NCBI RefSeq assembly: GCF_000380245.2
Contig: NZ_HG428741.1
Span: 2,487,665 to 2,551,664 of the forward strand
Origin: Bacillus massiliigorillae
GTDB taxonomy: Bacteria > Bacillota > Bacilli > Bacillales > DSM-1321
Length of the DNA stretch: 64,000 nt
Reading direction: 5' to 3'
Below, in pieces: positions 8,035 through 17,144 of the stretch. Within the stretch, counting starts at the first letter, position 1. Each line of letters starts with the position of its first letter. The notes beneath the pieces are model-generated. The model did no database searches. It was not told the DNA's origin and saw only the letters and a list, made by a program, of their open reading frames with translations. Both the position numbers and the translations under genes were made by a program.

Positions 8035-8808
8035 TTATTCCCCTTCCATAATTTCTATTAGCTTTTGTTTTAACTCATTAAGCTGGCTGTCGATACTCGC
8101 ATCAATACGTCCGTTTGCTGATTCGATAATACAGCTTGTTTCTTTAATCTCATCATCAGGAAAAATATAAAAATCTGTTTCTTTAGGAAAAATTCCTAGT
8201 AATTCTTCTTTTTGTAGTAACAGATACTCATATTTGTTTGGATGTACAATTAATCTAACTTCACGATATTCCCTTGCTTCTTTGATCACTTTTTTGACGA
8301 TGGAAAGAAATGCATCTTCACTAGTAACGATTTCTGTATTTATGATTTTCTCTGCAATATGAACAGCCAATTCTAAAATTGTTTCCTCAGATGATTGAAG
8401 GTAATTTTGATAATCCTGCTTAGAAAGCTCAACAATACCTTTTGCATGTTCTATTTCTCCATGCATCTCTTCGTAGCCTTGCTGCTTTCCCATAGTATAA
8501 CCATCATCGTAACCAACTTTTCTCGCATCTTCTTCTAAAAGACGACGTTCAACTTCATGCCAATGTTGTTTTTCCGCTTCAATTTCAGCTTTAATAGTAT
8601 CTGCTTGCTCACTAGCTACTTGAATTATCTTTTCTGCTTCACCATTAGCTTTTTGTAATATTTCATCAATCGCAATTTGATTAACTACTAGCTTTTCCTC
8701 TTCTTGTTCATTTGAAGTGAGTTCAAAATTATGCAAAGTTTTAATTTCTATTACTTTTCCTTCAGTCGACTCATTTTTTGTCCAAGGAGATTTAATAATT
8801 CTAGACAA
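8035..8808 (-). CDS. fliH: Flagellar assembly protein FliH (FliI regulator)
   Basis: FliH dimerises through a coiled coil, binds FliI and docks it at the export gate. The protein has a charged coiled-coil region at about residues 40-100 (LQKANGEAEKIIQVASEQAD, GYDDGYTMGKQQGYEE) and a C-terminal V-ATPase subunit E-like domain (LAVHIAEKIINTEI). The reading frame opens upstream at 8829 inside fliG. I prefer the TTG at 8808, giving 257 residues (LSRIIKSPW), because GGAGGAG lies about 9 nt before it; an ATG at 8817 is the alternative. Either way it overlaps the 3' end of fliG. Confidence 0.9.
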   Translation of the reverse strand: MSRIIKSPWTKNESTEGKVIEIKTLHNFELTSNEQEEEKLVVNQIAIDEILQKANGEAEKIIQVASEQADTIKAEIEAEKQHWHEVERRLLEEDARKVGYDDGYTMGKQQGYEEMHGEIEHAKGIVELSKQDYQNYLQSSEETILELAVHIAEKIINTEIVTSEDAFLSIVKKVIKEAREYREVRLIVHPNKYEYLLLQKEELLGIFPKETDFYIFPDDEIKETSCIIESANGRIDASIDSQLNELKQKLIEIMEGE

Positions 8809-9826
8809 TAATATCATCTCCTCCGCCACGAGCCACTACGATTTCACCAGACTCTTCCAATCTTCTGATGACTGCAACTATGCGGGATTGAGCTTCCTCT
8901 ACATCTCTAAGACGCACTGGCCCCATATATTCCATCTCTTCTTCGAATGTTTCAACCATCCGTTTGGACATGTTTTTAAATAGGACACTCTTCACTTCTT
9001 CGCTCGCAACTTTCAATGCCAACTTAAGATCTTCATTTTCAGAGTCACGGATAACACGTTGAATTGCTCTGCCATCCAACGTAACAATATCTTCGAAGAC
9101 AAACATTCTTTTCTTAATTTCTTCTGCCAACTCTGGATCTTGAATTTCTAAAGCATCTAGAATCGTTCTCTCTGTCGTACGATCGACACCATTCAACACA
9201 TCAACGACTGCTTCTACGCCACCTGTTTGCGTGTAATCTTGTGTAACTGTTGCCGATAGTTTTCTTTCAAGAATTTGTTCAACTTCATTAATAATTTCTG
9301 GAGATGTACTATCCATTATCGCTATACGTCGAGCTATATCCGCTTGTACTTCATGCGGCAGTTCCGATAATATTTGTCCCGCCTGTGACGGATCTAAATA
9401 AGATAGTATTAAAGCAATCGTTTGCGGGTGCTCATTTTGAATAAAATTCAAAATTTGTGCTGGCTCTGCCTTTCGCGCAAAATCAAATGGTCTAACTTGT
9501 AATGATGATGTTAATCTATTGATTATGGCAGCCGCTTGCTCAGATCCAAGTGCTTTCTCTAATACTTGTTTTGCGTAACCAATTCCACCTTGAGTAATAT
9601 AATCTTGAGCTAAAGCAATATTATGAAATTCGTCTAATACATTTTCCTTTTCACTAGAATCAACTTTTCTAACGCTGGAAATTTCTAAAGTTAATCTTTC
9701 AATTTCTTCTTCTGAAAGATGTTTATAAACGGAAGCTGACACATCAGGACCTAAGGAAATAAGTAGAATGGCAGCTTTTTGTTTACCCGTTAATCCCCCT
9801 TTTTTATCTTTCTTTGACAACTGCAT
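8801..9826 (-). CDS. fliG: Flagellar motor switch protein FliG
   Basis: FliG sits on the MS ring and contacts the stator, so it turns ion flow into torque. The 341-residue protein starts with the FliF-binding domain (LTGKQKAAILLISLGPDVSA), has the EHPQTIALILSYL motif of the middle domain (about 130-142), and the C-terminal torque helix with alternating charges (FVFEDIVTLDGRAIQRVIR, about 248-266). The family length is normal. It lies 6 nt after fliF, as in all Bacillus fla operons. Confidence 0.97.
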   Translation of the reverse strand: MQLSKKDKKGGLTGKQKAAILLISLGPDVSASVYKHLSEEEIERLTLEISSVRKVDSSEKENVLDEFHNIALAQDYITQGGIGYAKQVLEKALGSEQAAAIINRLTSSLQVRPFDFARKAEPAQILNFIQNEHPQTIALILSYLDPSQAGQILSELPHEVQADIARRIAIMDSTSPEIINEVEQILERKLSATVTQDYTQTGGVEAVVDVLNGVDRTTERTILDALEIQDPELAEEIKKRMFVFEDIVTLDGRAIQRVIRDSENEDLKLALKVASEEVKSVLFKNMSKRMVETFEEEMEYMGPVRLRDVEEAQSRIVAVIRRLEESGEIVVARGGGDDIIV

Positions 9827-9832
9827 TTCCCC

Positions 9833-11428
9833 CTAGTCTTGTGTTAACCAAGTTCGCAGTAATTTCGCAAACTCTTCCGGTTTCTCTTTCGCCAATTTCT
9901 CAAGCTGCTTTCTTTTTTGAGCTCCTTCTGTCAAGACTTCTTCATTGACATCTGGTATCTCATCTTCTACTTCTTCGAATAGAAGTTGTTCTTCTTCCTC
10001 TTCTTGTTTACGTTTACGAGCACGAAGATATAGTATAATGGCAGCTATTAAAGCCACAATTAGAACTCCGCCAACAATGTATACCCAAATTGGTATAACA
10101 CCCTTCTCATCCGTATCAAATTTTACTTTTCCGTTAAACTCCTGAACAGAAACAGCAATTTTGTTATTTAAATCATCATCTGTTAAACCTTCTGGATTTG
10201 CCCCTTTATCCACAGTTGTTCTAATAATTGTGCTTAGTATTTTTGTAATATCATCCACACGCTCTTGAGGTAGTGAATTGGGGTCATCCGCAGTTGGTGG
10301 TTCTACCATTACCTGAATACCTAAATCTCTTACTTTATAAGGGCTTTCAACAATTTCTTTGCGAACTCGATTTACCTCATAATTGATGGTTTCATCCGTT
10401 TTCTCATAGTCTCCATTACCATTAGCACCTTCTTGATATCCCGGTGCTAATGTATCAGCAGGTTCTCCGGCTTGCGGAACTCCACCAGCTGCACCATTAC
10501 CAGTAAAAGTTTCATTCAGTCGTTGAGCGCTTATCGCAATTCCTTCCATATTATCAGGATCAACCGGCTCTACTAAATTTTGCTCTGACTTTACTTGGTT
10601 AAAATCTATATCTGCTGTCACAGAAACAACTACTTTATCTCTACCCATAATCGTACCAAGCATATTTTGAACTTGGCGTTGAATGTCGCGTTCAATTTCT
10701 TTCTTAATTCCTAATTGATTAGAAATCTGACCAGCATTTGTCGAATTATTATTTTCTTCTAAATCAAAGTATTCAAATGCCTGATTCATAATAACAATAT
10801 TTTCTGTAGGCAGATTAGGAACACTCTTAGAAACTAAGTGATATAATGCTTTTATTTGGTCATCTTGAAACTTATATCCTGGTTTTGTATCTAATACAAT
10901 CGATGCAGACGCTTGCTCATCAGTATCACTTACAAAAACACCTTTTTCAGGAAGTGATATCATTACTTTAGCCTTATTAACACCATCAATTCCTTTTAAA
11001 AGATTTGCCAGTTCGGTTTGCGTTGCTTCTAATTGCAAAACACCAAATTCATTGTCAGTCATACCTAGCCCAGCATTTTGACCGAAGAAACTATAATCAA
11101 TGCTTCCTGATTCAGGGATTCCTTCCGCTGCTAAATCTACTTTTAATGTATCTACTTGTTCTTGAGGAACTAAAATTGTTTTGCCAGCATCACCAATTTC
11201 ATATGGTACACCTCTAGAATCGAGGTTTTCTTTAATTTTCCCTGTTTCAGCAGGAGATAAGTCCGAATATAATGGCACCATTGTCGGTCTACTTAAATAC
11301 CAAGATGTGCCCGCTACAAATGCAATTACCGCTAAAATTGTCCCTATAAATATAATTTTTTGCTTTCTTGTTCGTCCTCCCCAGATAGCGACAATTTTAT
11401 TTTTATAGTTCATTAATTTTTCATTCAT
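9833..11428 (-). CDS. fliF: Flagellar MS-ring protein FliF
   Basis: FliF forms the MS ring, the membrane base on which rod, export gate and C-ring are built. The 531-residue protein has a first membrane helix at about 25-45, ring-building motifs in the N-terminal half (SRPTMVPLYSDLSPAETGKI, LPEKGVFVSDTDEQASASIV), a variable Gly-rich loop at about 310-340, a second membrane helix at about 450-470, and a cytoplasmic acidic tail ending in KLLRTWLTQD, the FliG-binding peptide. All parts expected for the family are present. Confidence 0.97.
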   Translation of the reverse strand: MNEKLMNYKNKIVAIWGGRTRKQKIIFIGTILAVIAFVAGTSWYLSRPTMVPLYSDLSPAETGKIKENLDSRGVPYEIGDAGKTILVPQEQVDTLKVDLAAEGIPESGSIDYSFFGQNAGLGMTDNEFGVLQLEATQTELANLLKGIDGVNKAKVMISLPEKGVFVSDTDEQASASIVLDTKPGYKFQDDQIKALYHLVSKSVPNLPTENIVIMNQAFEYFDLEENNNSTNAGQISNQLGIKKEIERDIQRQVQNMLGTIMGRDKVVVSVTADIDFNQVKSEQNLVEPVDPDNMEGIAISAQRLNETFTGNGAAGGVPQAGEPADTLAPGYQEGANGNGDYEKTDETINYEVNRVRKEIVESPYKVRDLGIQVMVEPPTADDPNSLPQERVDDITKILSTIIRTTVDKGANPEGLTDDDLNNKIAVSVQEFNGKVKFDTDEKGVIPIWVYIVGGVLIVALIAAIILYLRARKRKQEEEEEQLLFEEVEDEIPDVNEEVLTEGAQKRKQLEKLAKEKPEEFAKLLRTWLTQD

Positions 11429-11510
11429 CTTGATCCCCCAACTACTTTGTTTTCTCTCTATGCAATTTAGAACCTGTCAAACATAATCCTAATTAAGGAA
11501 GGGATGAATG

Positions 11511-11813
11511 TTATACTTGCATTCTCATAATTTCTTGATATGCTTCAATTGCTTTGTTTCTTATCTCTAAAGTTGTTGAAAGCATTATGCTAGCTTTTTT
11601 CGAAGTGATTAAAACATTATGTAAGTCTACCTGTTCTCCTCTTGCCATCTTCTCTGTTAAAACATCTGATTCTATTTGAGAATCATTCACTTTGTTGATA
11701 GATTCTTTTAATAGTGTTGAAAACTGTTCCTGGGCTTCCCCTGGAGTAACTTTACTTCTAGATGACTGATCTATAGATGAAATATTACTAGAATTTATGC
11801 CAAACACGTTCAT
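11511..11813 (-). CDS. fliE: Flagellar hook-basal body protein FliE
   Basis: FliE is the small rod protein that joins the MS ring to the proximal rod. At 100 residues it has normal length and the conserved C-terminal part DLHNVLITSKKASIMLSTTLEIRN (segment about 62-85), followed by AIEAYQEIMRMQV at the end. It lies 15 nt after flgC and about 80 nt before fliF, the standard order of the fla operon. Confidence 0.96.
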   Translation of the reverse strand: MNVFGINSSNISSIDQSSRSKVTPGEAQEQFSTLLKESINKVNDSQIESDVLTEKMARGEQVDLHNVLITSKKASIMLSTTLEIRNKAIEAYQEIMRMQV

Positions 11814-11828
11814 AATTCATTCTCCAAT

Positions 11829-12281
11829 CTATTTTCCTATTTCAAGTGCCTTCATCATCATGCTCTTAGCAGCATTGAACACAGTAACATTTGCTTCGTA
11901 AGAACGTGTAGCACTCATATAATCTACTGTTTCTCTCAATGGATCAACATTTGGCATTGCTACATACCCATCATTATTGGCATCAGGATGATCTGGGTCA
12001 TATACCATTTTAGCTGGTGTTTCATCATTAATAATTTTTGATACTTGAACTCCTTGACCCGTTTGATTACTTTTCCCCATTGCTTTATTCAAAAAATTAG
12101 AAAACCCAGAATTTTTCGGTTGTAAAACAACCATCTTCCGTTGATATGGCACCCATTCACCATTTACATACTTTCCTCTAGTTGTATCAACATTAGCCAT
12201 GTTGGAAGAAATAACATCCATTCTCAATCTTTGAGCCGTCAGAGCCGATGCTGTAGTGTTCATACTATGGAACATCGTCAT
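11829..12281 (-). CDS. flgC: Flagellar basal-body rod protein FlgC
   Basis: FlgC is a proximal rod subunit exported through the flagellar type III gate. The 150-residue protein has the N-terminal rod signature (SSNMANVDTTRGKY, about 29-42) and the C-terminal heptad helix ending DYMSATRSYEANVTVFNAAK. The start has two near-adjacent ATGs (codons 1 and 3); GGGAGG upstream is placed for the first. It is separated from flgB by two bases, which suggests coupling. Confidence 0.96.
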   Translation of the reverse strand: MTMFHSMNTTASALTAQRLRMDVISSNMANVDTTRGKYVNGEWVPYQRKMVVLQPKNSGFSNFLNKAMGKSNQTGQGVQVSKIINDETPAKMVYDPDHPDANNDGYVAMPNVDPLRETVDYMSATRSYEANVTVFNAAKSMMMKALEIGK

Positions 12282-12283
12282 TC

Positions 12284-12679
12284 TTATTTACCTCCCTTAA
12301 TTACATTTTCCAACGACTGAAACTTACCAATTATCCTGTCTGTTAGGGCATTATAGTAAATCGTATTCGTTGCCAAATCACTCATTTCTTTATCAACGTC
12401 AACACTATTACCGTTATGGTTATACGCGACATTTTGATTTACATATACACCCGAAGATGATTGATTGCTCAATGTGAGATTAAAATGTCTACGATCTGTA
12501 CGATTTGCAACAAACGAGTTTTGCTTTTCAGTCTCTAGCATTTTGCTAAAACTAACACTTTTCGCTTTATAATTTGGTGTATCACTGTTCGCAATATTGT
12601 CTGAAATGACTTTTTGCTTAGTTGCTGAATAATTCATTGCCTGCTCTAACAAATTTATAGTTCCCGATATTAACGCCAC
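12284..12679 (-). CDS. flgB: Flagellar basal-body rod protein FlgB
   Basis: FlgB is the first gene of the fla/che operon here and encodes a proximal rod subunit. The 131-residue product contains the rod signature (VISDNIANSDTPNYKAK, about 24-40) and ends with the conserved helix KFQSLENVIKGGK. The roughly 600 bp upstream up to codY are non-coding and must hold the operon's main promoter. In B. subtilis that region binds CodY and is read by SigA and SigD; a similar arrangement is likely here but not proven. Confidence 0.96.
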   Translation of the reverse strand: MALISGTINLLEQAMNYSATKQKVISDNIANSDTPNYKAKSVSFSKMLETEKQNSFVANRTDRRHFNLTLSNQSSSGVYVNQNVAYNHNGNSVDVDKEMSDLATNTIYYNALTDRIIGKFQSLENVIKGGK

Positions 12680-12891
12680 TTTCTCTCCACCTCAATTACA
12701 TTCATATAAATATGTAAAATATACGTAATCCGTTCTAACCACATTCATCAATTATAAATAAAATCTATATCTATGCAGGATTGCCTATAATCCAAAAAAA
12801 AGTTATACATAAAGCAGGAAAAAGTAATTATGTATTTTTACAACTAGTAATTTTATAACAACTATATATTTACTAATTTTGCCACGAAAAA

Positions 12892-12920
12892 ATTGTATCA
12901 TTTTGTCGCTATATACATAA
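12892..12920 (-). promoter_or_regulatory. Candidate SigA promoter of the fla/che operon
   Basis: On the minus strand an extended -10 element (TGATACAAT; the -10 hexamer is at 12892-12897) has a weak -35 (TTATGT) 17 bp upstream. It lies about 210 bp upstream of flgB. Several other A/T-rich hexamers in the gap could serve instead, so this is only the best of several weak candidates. Confidence 0.3.
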
Positions 12921-12925
12921 TAATG

Positions 12926-12940
12926 AATTTTTCGAAAAAA
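12926..12940. promoter_or_regulatory. CodY-box-like sequence upstream of the fla/che operon
   Basis: AATTTTTCGAAAAAA resembles the CodY consensus AATTTTCWGAAAATT with four mismatches by my count. It lies just upstream of the candidate promoter and 0.4 kb from codY itself. CodY is known to repress the fla/che operon of B. subtilis directly. In AT-rich DNA such matches arise by chance, hence the low score. Confidence 0.3.
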
Positions 12941-13263
12941 CAACGCCTACTATATACCTATTTTATATATTTTTACAAATGTGTTCTTTTTTACAAAAAC
13001 ACTATGTTTATGTTGTAAACACCTTACTTAAGTCTCATTCCTACTATAATCAACTGGTTTTTTGACATTTTTCGCAATTATTGCAAAAAATACAAAAACC
13101 AATTATTTTTTGTATACAAATACAATAGGTTTAAAGTCACGAATTTCGGTAAATTTTTTGAACTTTTTCAAAACTATATTTTCATTCACTTCACTCTTTT
13201 TTCATAATTCGCATTTTATTAATATTACGGAATAAGAATATTAGCCTATGTTTTTTTCAAAAT

Positions 13264-13300
13264 AAACAAAACCCTACCAAATAACGGTAGGGTTTTGTTT
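13264..13300 (-). terminator. Intrinsic terminator after codY
   Basis: A strong stem (AAACAAAACCCTACC paired with GGTAGGGTTTTGTTT, 7-nt loop) lies immediately after the codY stop codon and contains its own T-rich 3' arm. It should end the xerC-hslV-hslU-codY transcript and separate it from fla/che. Confidence 0.85.
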
Positions 13301-13301
13301 A

Positions 13302-14087
13302 TTAATAATTAATGATTTTTAATTTTTCTAATTCCACTAAGAACTTATCGTTTAATACTTTAATATAAGTTCCTTTCATTCCTAATGAACGAGATTCAAT
13401 TACGCCAGCACTTTCTAATTTACGTAATGCATTTACGATTACAGAACGTGTAATTCCAACACGATCAGCAATCTTAGATGCTACTAGCAAACCTTCATTA
13501 CCGTTTAATTCTTCAAAGATATGCTCAATAGCTTCTAATTCGCTATATGATAATGAGCTGATAGCCATTTGTACTACGGCTTTACTACGAGCTTCACCTT
13601 CAATTTCTTCTGCTTTTTCACGTAAGATTTCCATTCCTACTACTGTTGCACCATATTCAGCAAGAATTAAATCATCGTCATTGAATTGTTCTTGTAAGCG
13701 TGCAAGAATTAATGTACCTAATCTTTCTCCTCCACCGATAATAGGTACAACTGTTGTTAAACCATTCATGAATAAGTCTTTGTTTTCAACAGGGAATGCT
13801 GTATATTCACTGTTTACATCTAAGTTAGATGATGTTTCTTGAAGGTTAAATAAGCTGTTTGTGTAATCTTCAGGGAAGCGACGCTCTTCAAACATTTTCT
13901 TCATACGCTCGTTTTCAATTTGTTGGCTAATCGAAAAACCTAGTAACTTACCTCTTCTACTTACTACATATACATTTGAATCGATTACTTCACTTAAGCT
14001 TTCTGCCATCTCTTTAAAGTTAACTGGCTTCCCAGCCGCTCTTTGAAGCATTGCATTAATTTTTCTAGTTTTTTCAAGTAAATTCAT
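13302..14087 (-). CDS. codY: GTP- and branched-chain-amino-acid-sensing global repressor CodY
   Basis: CodY represses nutrient-stress, motility and competence genes when GTP and isoleucine/valine/leucine are plentiful. The 261-residue protein has the N-terminal GAF ligand domain (about 1-155) and the C-terminal winged helix (about 180-250), including the near-invariant recognition segment ASKIADRVGITRSVIVNALR. It ends the xerC-hslV-hslU-codY group, an order conserved in Bacillaceae, and is followed by its own terminator. A 106-bp gap to hslU could hold an additional promoter; I see none that is convincing. Confidence 0.98.
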   Translation of the reverse strand: MNLLEKTRKINAMLQRAAGKPVNFKEMAESLSEVIDSNVYVVSRRGKLLGFSISQQIENERMKKMFEERRFPEDYTNSLFNLQETSSNLDVNSEYTAFPVENKDLFMNGLTTVVPIIGGGERLGTLILARLQEQFNDDDLILAEYGATVVGMEILREKAEEIEGEARSKAVVQMAISSLSYSELEAIEHIFEELNGNEGLLVASKIADRVGITRSVIVNALRKLESAGVIESRSLGMKGTYIKVLNDKFLVELEKLKIINY

Positions 14088-14193
14088 TATTTGTGTTCCT
14101 CCTAATAGGTGCTATATTTAGTTTTATGTCGATTTGTTGAAAGTTTACTTCATCACTTGAAAATAACGTATTGTGAACCTTAATTCATTTACT

Positions 14194-15603
14194 TTATAAA
14201 ATGAATTGACTTAAATCTTTATTTTTAGATATTGTACCCAGTTTATCTTCAACATATTGTGGTGTAATAAGAATTTTTTCCATCGTTATATCAGGAGCTT
14301 CAAATGATAAATCTTCAAGAAGCTTCTCTAATATAGTATGCAATCTTCTGGCTCCAATATTATCTGTATTTTGATTCACATCATACGCTACTTCTGCAAT
14401 CCTACGAATAGCATCGTCAGAAAATTCTATTTGTATACCTTCAGTTTCTAAAAGAGCTACATATTGTTTCAAAAGGGCATTATCTGGCTCGTGAAGAATT
14501 CGCTGGAAGTCTTCTACAGTTAGTTTCTTCAATTCCACACGAATCGGGAATCTGCCTTGTAGTTCCGGAATTAAATCAGATGGCTTTGCCATGTGAAACG
14601 CACCTGCTGCAATGAACAATACGTGATCTGTTTTAACAGCTCCGTACTTCGTTACAACTGTCGATCCTTCAACAACAGGTAGAATATCTCGTTGTACACC
14701 TTCTCTTGAAACATCCGCAGATGAGCCCCCTGAAGATTTGCTTGCAATTTTATCAATTTCATCGATGAAAATAATACCAGTTTGTTCTGCTCTTTCAACT
14801 GCTTCTTGTGTTACTTCATCCATATCAATCAGTTTTGAAGCTTCTTCGTTTGTTAATACTACTCTCGCTTCTGCTACTGTTAATTTACGTTTTTTTCTTT
14901 TCTTTGGCATTAAGTTGCTTAATGCATCTTGCATATTCATGCCCATTTGTTCCATGCCTGAGCCTTGCAGCATATCAAACATGGACGGTGGTTGCTCTTC
15001 TACTTCTATAGTTACAAACTCATTCTCTAAGTCACCAGCTGCTAATTTAGTTTCAATAGCTGCTCGTTTTTCTTTGATATTTGTTTCTTCAGAAGTCTTC
15101 GTTTCAGATTGCTCATCTGAATCATTACCTCCAAAAAACATTTCAAATGGATTTTTCATTTGAGTTGTTTTTTTCTTTGAAGGCACTAATAACTCTACAA
15201 GTCGTTTATTTGCATTCGATTCTGCTAATTCTTTTACACTTAGGATTTTTTCTTCTTTTACAATTCGAATAGCCGTCTCTGCTAAGTCCCTAACCATGGA
15301 TTCCACGTCACGACCAACATATCCTACTTCTGTAAACTTAGTAGCTTCTACCTTTACAAATGGTGCATTAACGAGCTTTGCAATTCGTCGAGCAATCTCC
15401 GTTTTCCCAACACCAGTTGGTCCAATCATTAATATATTTTTCGGAACTACTTCATCTCGCAGTTGGTCTTTTAATAAGCTTCTGCGATATCTATTCCTTA
15501 ATGCTATGGCAACTGCACGTTTTGCATCATTTTGTCCAACTATATATTGATCTAGCTTTTCAACAATCTGTCTAGGGGTTAAATTTGCACGATTTGTTTT
15601 CAT
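14194..15603 (-). CDS. hslU: ATP-dependent protease ATPase subunit HslU (ClpY)
   Basis: HslU unfolds substrates and feeds them to HslV. The 469-residue protein has Walker A (GPTGVGKTEIARR, about 58-70), the pore loop GYVGRD (about 94-99), a divergent intermediate domain at about 110-250 rich in Lys and Glu, Walker B (IIFIDEIDKIASKS), and ends in the short hydrophobic tail (LSQFIL) that inserts into HslV. It directly follows hslV, its protease partner. Confidence 0.97.
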   Translation of the reverse strand: MKTNRANLTPRQIVEKLDQYIVGQNDAKRAVAIALRNRYRRSLLKDQLRDEVVPKNILMIGPTGVGKTEIARRIAKLVNAPFVKVEATKFTEVGYVGRDVESMVRDLAETAIRIVKEEKILSVKELAESNANKRLVELLVPSKKKTTQMKNPFEMFFGGNDSDEQSETKTSEETNIKEKRAAIETKLAAGDLENEFVTIEVEEQPPSMFDMLQGSGMEQMGMNMQDALSNLMPKKRKKRKLTVAEARVVLTNEEASKLIDMDEVTQEAVERAEQTGIIFIDEIDKIASKSSGGSSADVSREGVQRDILPVVEGSTVVTKYGAVKTDHVLFIAAGAFHMAKPSDLIPELQGRFPIRVELKKLTVEDFQRILHEPDNALLKQYVALLETEGIQIEFSDDAIRRIAEVAYDVNQNTDNIGARRLHTILEKLLEDLSFEAPDITMEKILITPQYVEDKLGTISKNKDLSQFIL

Positions 15604-15621
15604 CCTTGTATCCTCCTTGAC

Positions 15622-16164
15622 TTATAATTCTTCAATTATAATATTAGAGTTTGTAAATACACATATTTCACCGGCAATATTAAGTGCAGCTTCAGCAATT
15701 TCACGTGCTGAAAGGTTATCACCTGAATATCTTTTCAAGGCTCTACCTGCACTTAAAGCGTAACTTCCCCCTGAACCAATTGCTAAAATCCCATCGTCAG
15801 GTTCAATAACTTCTCCAGTACCAGACACAAGCAATAAATTGTCTTGATCCATAACAATTAACATTGCCTCTAGTTGTCTTAGCATTTTATCGCCTCTCCA
15901 TTGTTTAGCGAGCTCTACAGCTGCTCGTTGAAGGTTACCGTTGTATTCCTCAAGTTTCCCTTCAAACATTTCGTATAATGTAAAAGCGTCAGCTACTGAC
16001 CCTGCAAAACCAGCTAGCACTTTCCCTCTAAATAGCCTTCTTACTTTTCTTGCAGTATGTTTCATTACAATTGAATTTCCTAATGTTACTTGCCCATCAC
16101 CTGACATAGCACACTTTCCTTTATGTTGTACAGCAAATATTGTTGTCGCATGGAAGTTTCCCAT
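15622..16164 (-). CDS. hslV: ATP-dependent protease catalytic subunit HslV (ClpQ)
   Basis: HslV is the proteasome-like peptidase of the HslUV complex. The 180-residue protein begins MGNFHATTIFAV; the conserved catalytic threonine of the family corresponds to Thr7 here, so six residues precede it. The rest is typical (AMSGDGQVTLG, KVLAGFAGSVADAFTLYE, AIGSGGSYALSAGRAL). B. subtilis ClpQ has Ser after the initiator Met, reported as its nucleophile; here that position is Gly, so the enzyme either needs cleavage before Thr7 or works differently. It lies between xerC and hslU. Confidence 0.97.
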   Translation of the reverse strand: MGNFHATTIFAVQHKGKCAMSGDGQVTLGNSIVMKHTARKVRRLFRGKVLAGFAGSVADAFTLYEMFEGKLEEYNGNLQRAAVELAKQWRGDKMLRQLEAMLIVMDQDNLLLVSGTGEVIEPDDGILAIGSGGSYALSAGRALKRYSGDNLSAREIAEAALNIAGEICVFTNSNIIIEEL

Positions 16165-16188
16165 AATACTTCTCCTTTCGTAATGAGC

Positions 16189-17085
16189 TTACGCTCGTGG
16201 ATGTGAAGATTGATAAACTTTACGAAGTTGCTCTTTTGTAACGTGGGTATATATTTGTGTAGAAGATATATTTGAATGCCCTAATAATTCTTGGACTGAT
16301 CGTAAATCAGCACCATTGTTTAAAAGATGTGTTGCAAAACTATGACGTAGCATATGCGGGTGCAAACTTCCGTCACTACAAGCATTATTAAACATTCTAG
16401 TTAAAATATACCTTACCCCTCTCACAGTTAATGGTTCACCACGGTAGTTCACAAATACACAATCATGTTTAACACCTTTTACTAAATCATTTCTCGCACT
16501 ACTAATATATGTATGCAAAGCCTGACTAGCATATTTCCCAAAAGGTACATAGCGATCTTTTTTCCCTTTACCATGAACAAGAATGGTTTCTAAGGAAAAA
16601 TCAACATCTTTTAATTGCAAACCACAGCATTCACTTACGCGAATTCCGGTTGCATATAATAGTTCTACTAAAGCTAAGTCTCTTTTTCCAAGAGATGTAT
16701 CTGTTTTGACCGATTTAAACAAAGTTTCTAATTCTTCTTCATATAAGAATTGTGGAAGTCTTTGTTCTTTTTTCGGCAAAGATACGAGCGCAAATGGATT
16801 TTCTTGAACATATTGTTCTCGCATTAACCATTTATAAAAGCTTCGTAAACAAGATGTTTTACGGGCAATTGACTTCTTTGCTAAATTCTTATCATATAAT
16901 CTTGTTAAATAAAGGCGTGCATCAAAATATGATACAGTATGTAAGTCTTCTATACTTTGTTCACTTATGAACATGAAAAACTCGTCGATATCCTTATGAT
17001 AGAATTCGACGGTATAATCCGAATAATTTTTTTCCAATTGTAAGTACTGTAAGAAATTTAATACTATTTGATCTCTGTTTTGCAT
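16189..17085 (-). CDS. xerC: Tyrosine recombinase XerC (CodV)
   Basis: XerC acts with XerD at dif to resolve chromosome dimers. The 298-residue product has the N-terminal SAM-like core-binding domain (LQYLQLEKNYSDYTVEFYHK) and the catalytic domain with Arg (YATGIRVSECCGL), Lys (HGKGKKDRYVPFG), HxxR (HPHMLRHSFATHLL), the late His (LLGHSNISSTQIYTH) and the Tyr nucleophile in that last segment. The reading frame opens at 17124, but ATG 17085 has a GAGGTG site and gives the usual N terminus. It begins the codV-clpQ-clpY-codY group. Confidence 0.95.
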   Translation of the reverse strand: MQNRDQIVLNFLQYLQLEKNYSDYTVEFYHKDIDEFFMFISEQSIEDLHTVSYFDARLYLTRLYDKNLAKKSIARKTSCLRSFYKWLMREQYVQENPFALVSLPKKEQRLPQFLYEEELETLFKSVKTDTSLGKRDLALVELLYATGIRVSECCGLQLKDVDFSLETILVHGKGKKDRYVPFGKYASQALHTYISSARNDLVKGVKHDCVFVNYRGEPLTVRGVRYILTRMFNNACSDGSLHPHMLRHSFATHLLNNGADLRSVQELLGHSNISSTQIYTHVTKEQLRKVYQSSHPRA

Positions 17086-17144
17086 ATATTTACACCTCAC
17101 AAGAGCTACTAAATCGTAACACACTTTAGTAGCCCTTGCAATTA

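Larger units (their letters stand above)
12680..13263. other. Non-coding regulatory gap between codY and the fla/che operon
   Basis: This 580-bp, very AT-rich stretch separates the codY terminator from flgB and has no credible gene. It must contain the fla/che promoter. The best core-promoter candidate is an extended -10 (TG-A-TACAAT, minus strand, 12892-12897), with a CodY-box-like sequence about 30 bp upstream of it. I found no clean SigD match. The remaining A/T runs may bend DNA or bind AT-preferring regulators; I see no longer repeats. Confidence 0.6.

Noticed and set aside
14738..15163. 141-codon plus-strand reading frame opposite hslU
   Set aside because: It lies entirely antisense to the well-conserved hslU, has Ser/Phe/Leu-rich translation typical of mirror frames, and no ribosome binding site or family resemblance.
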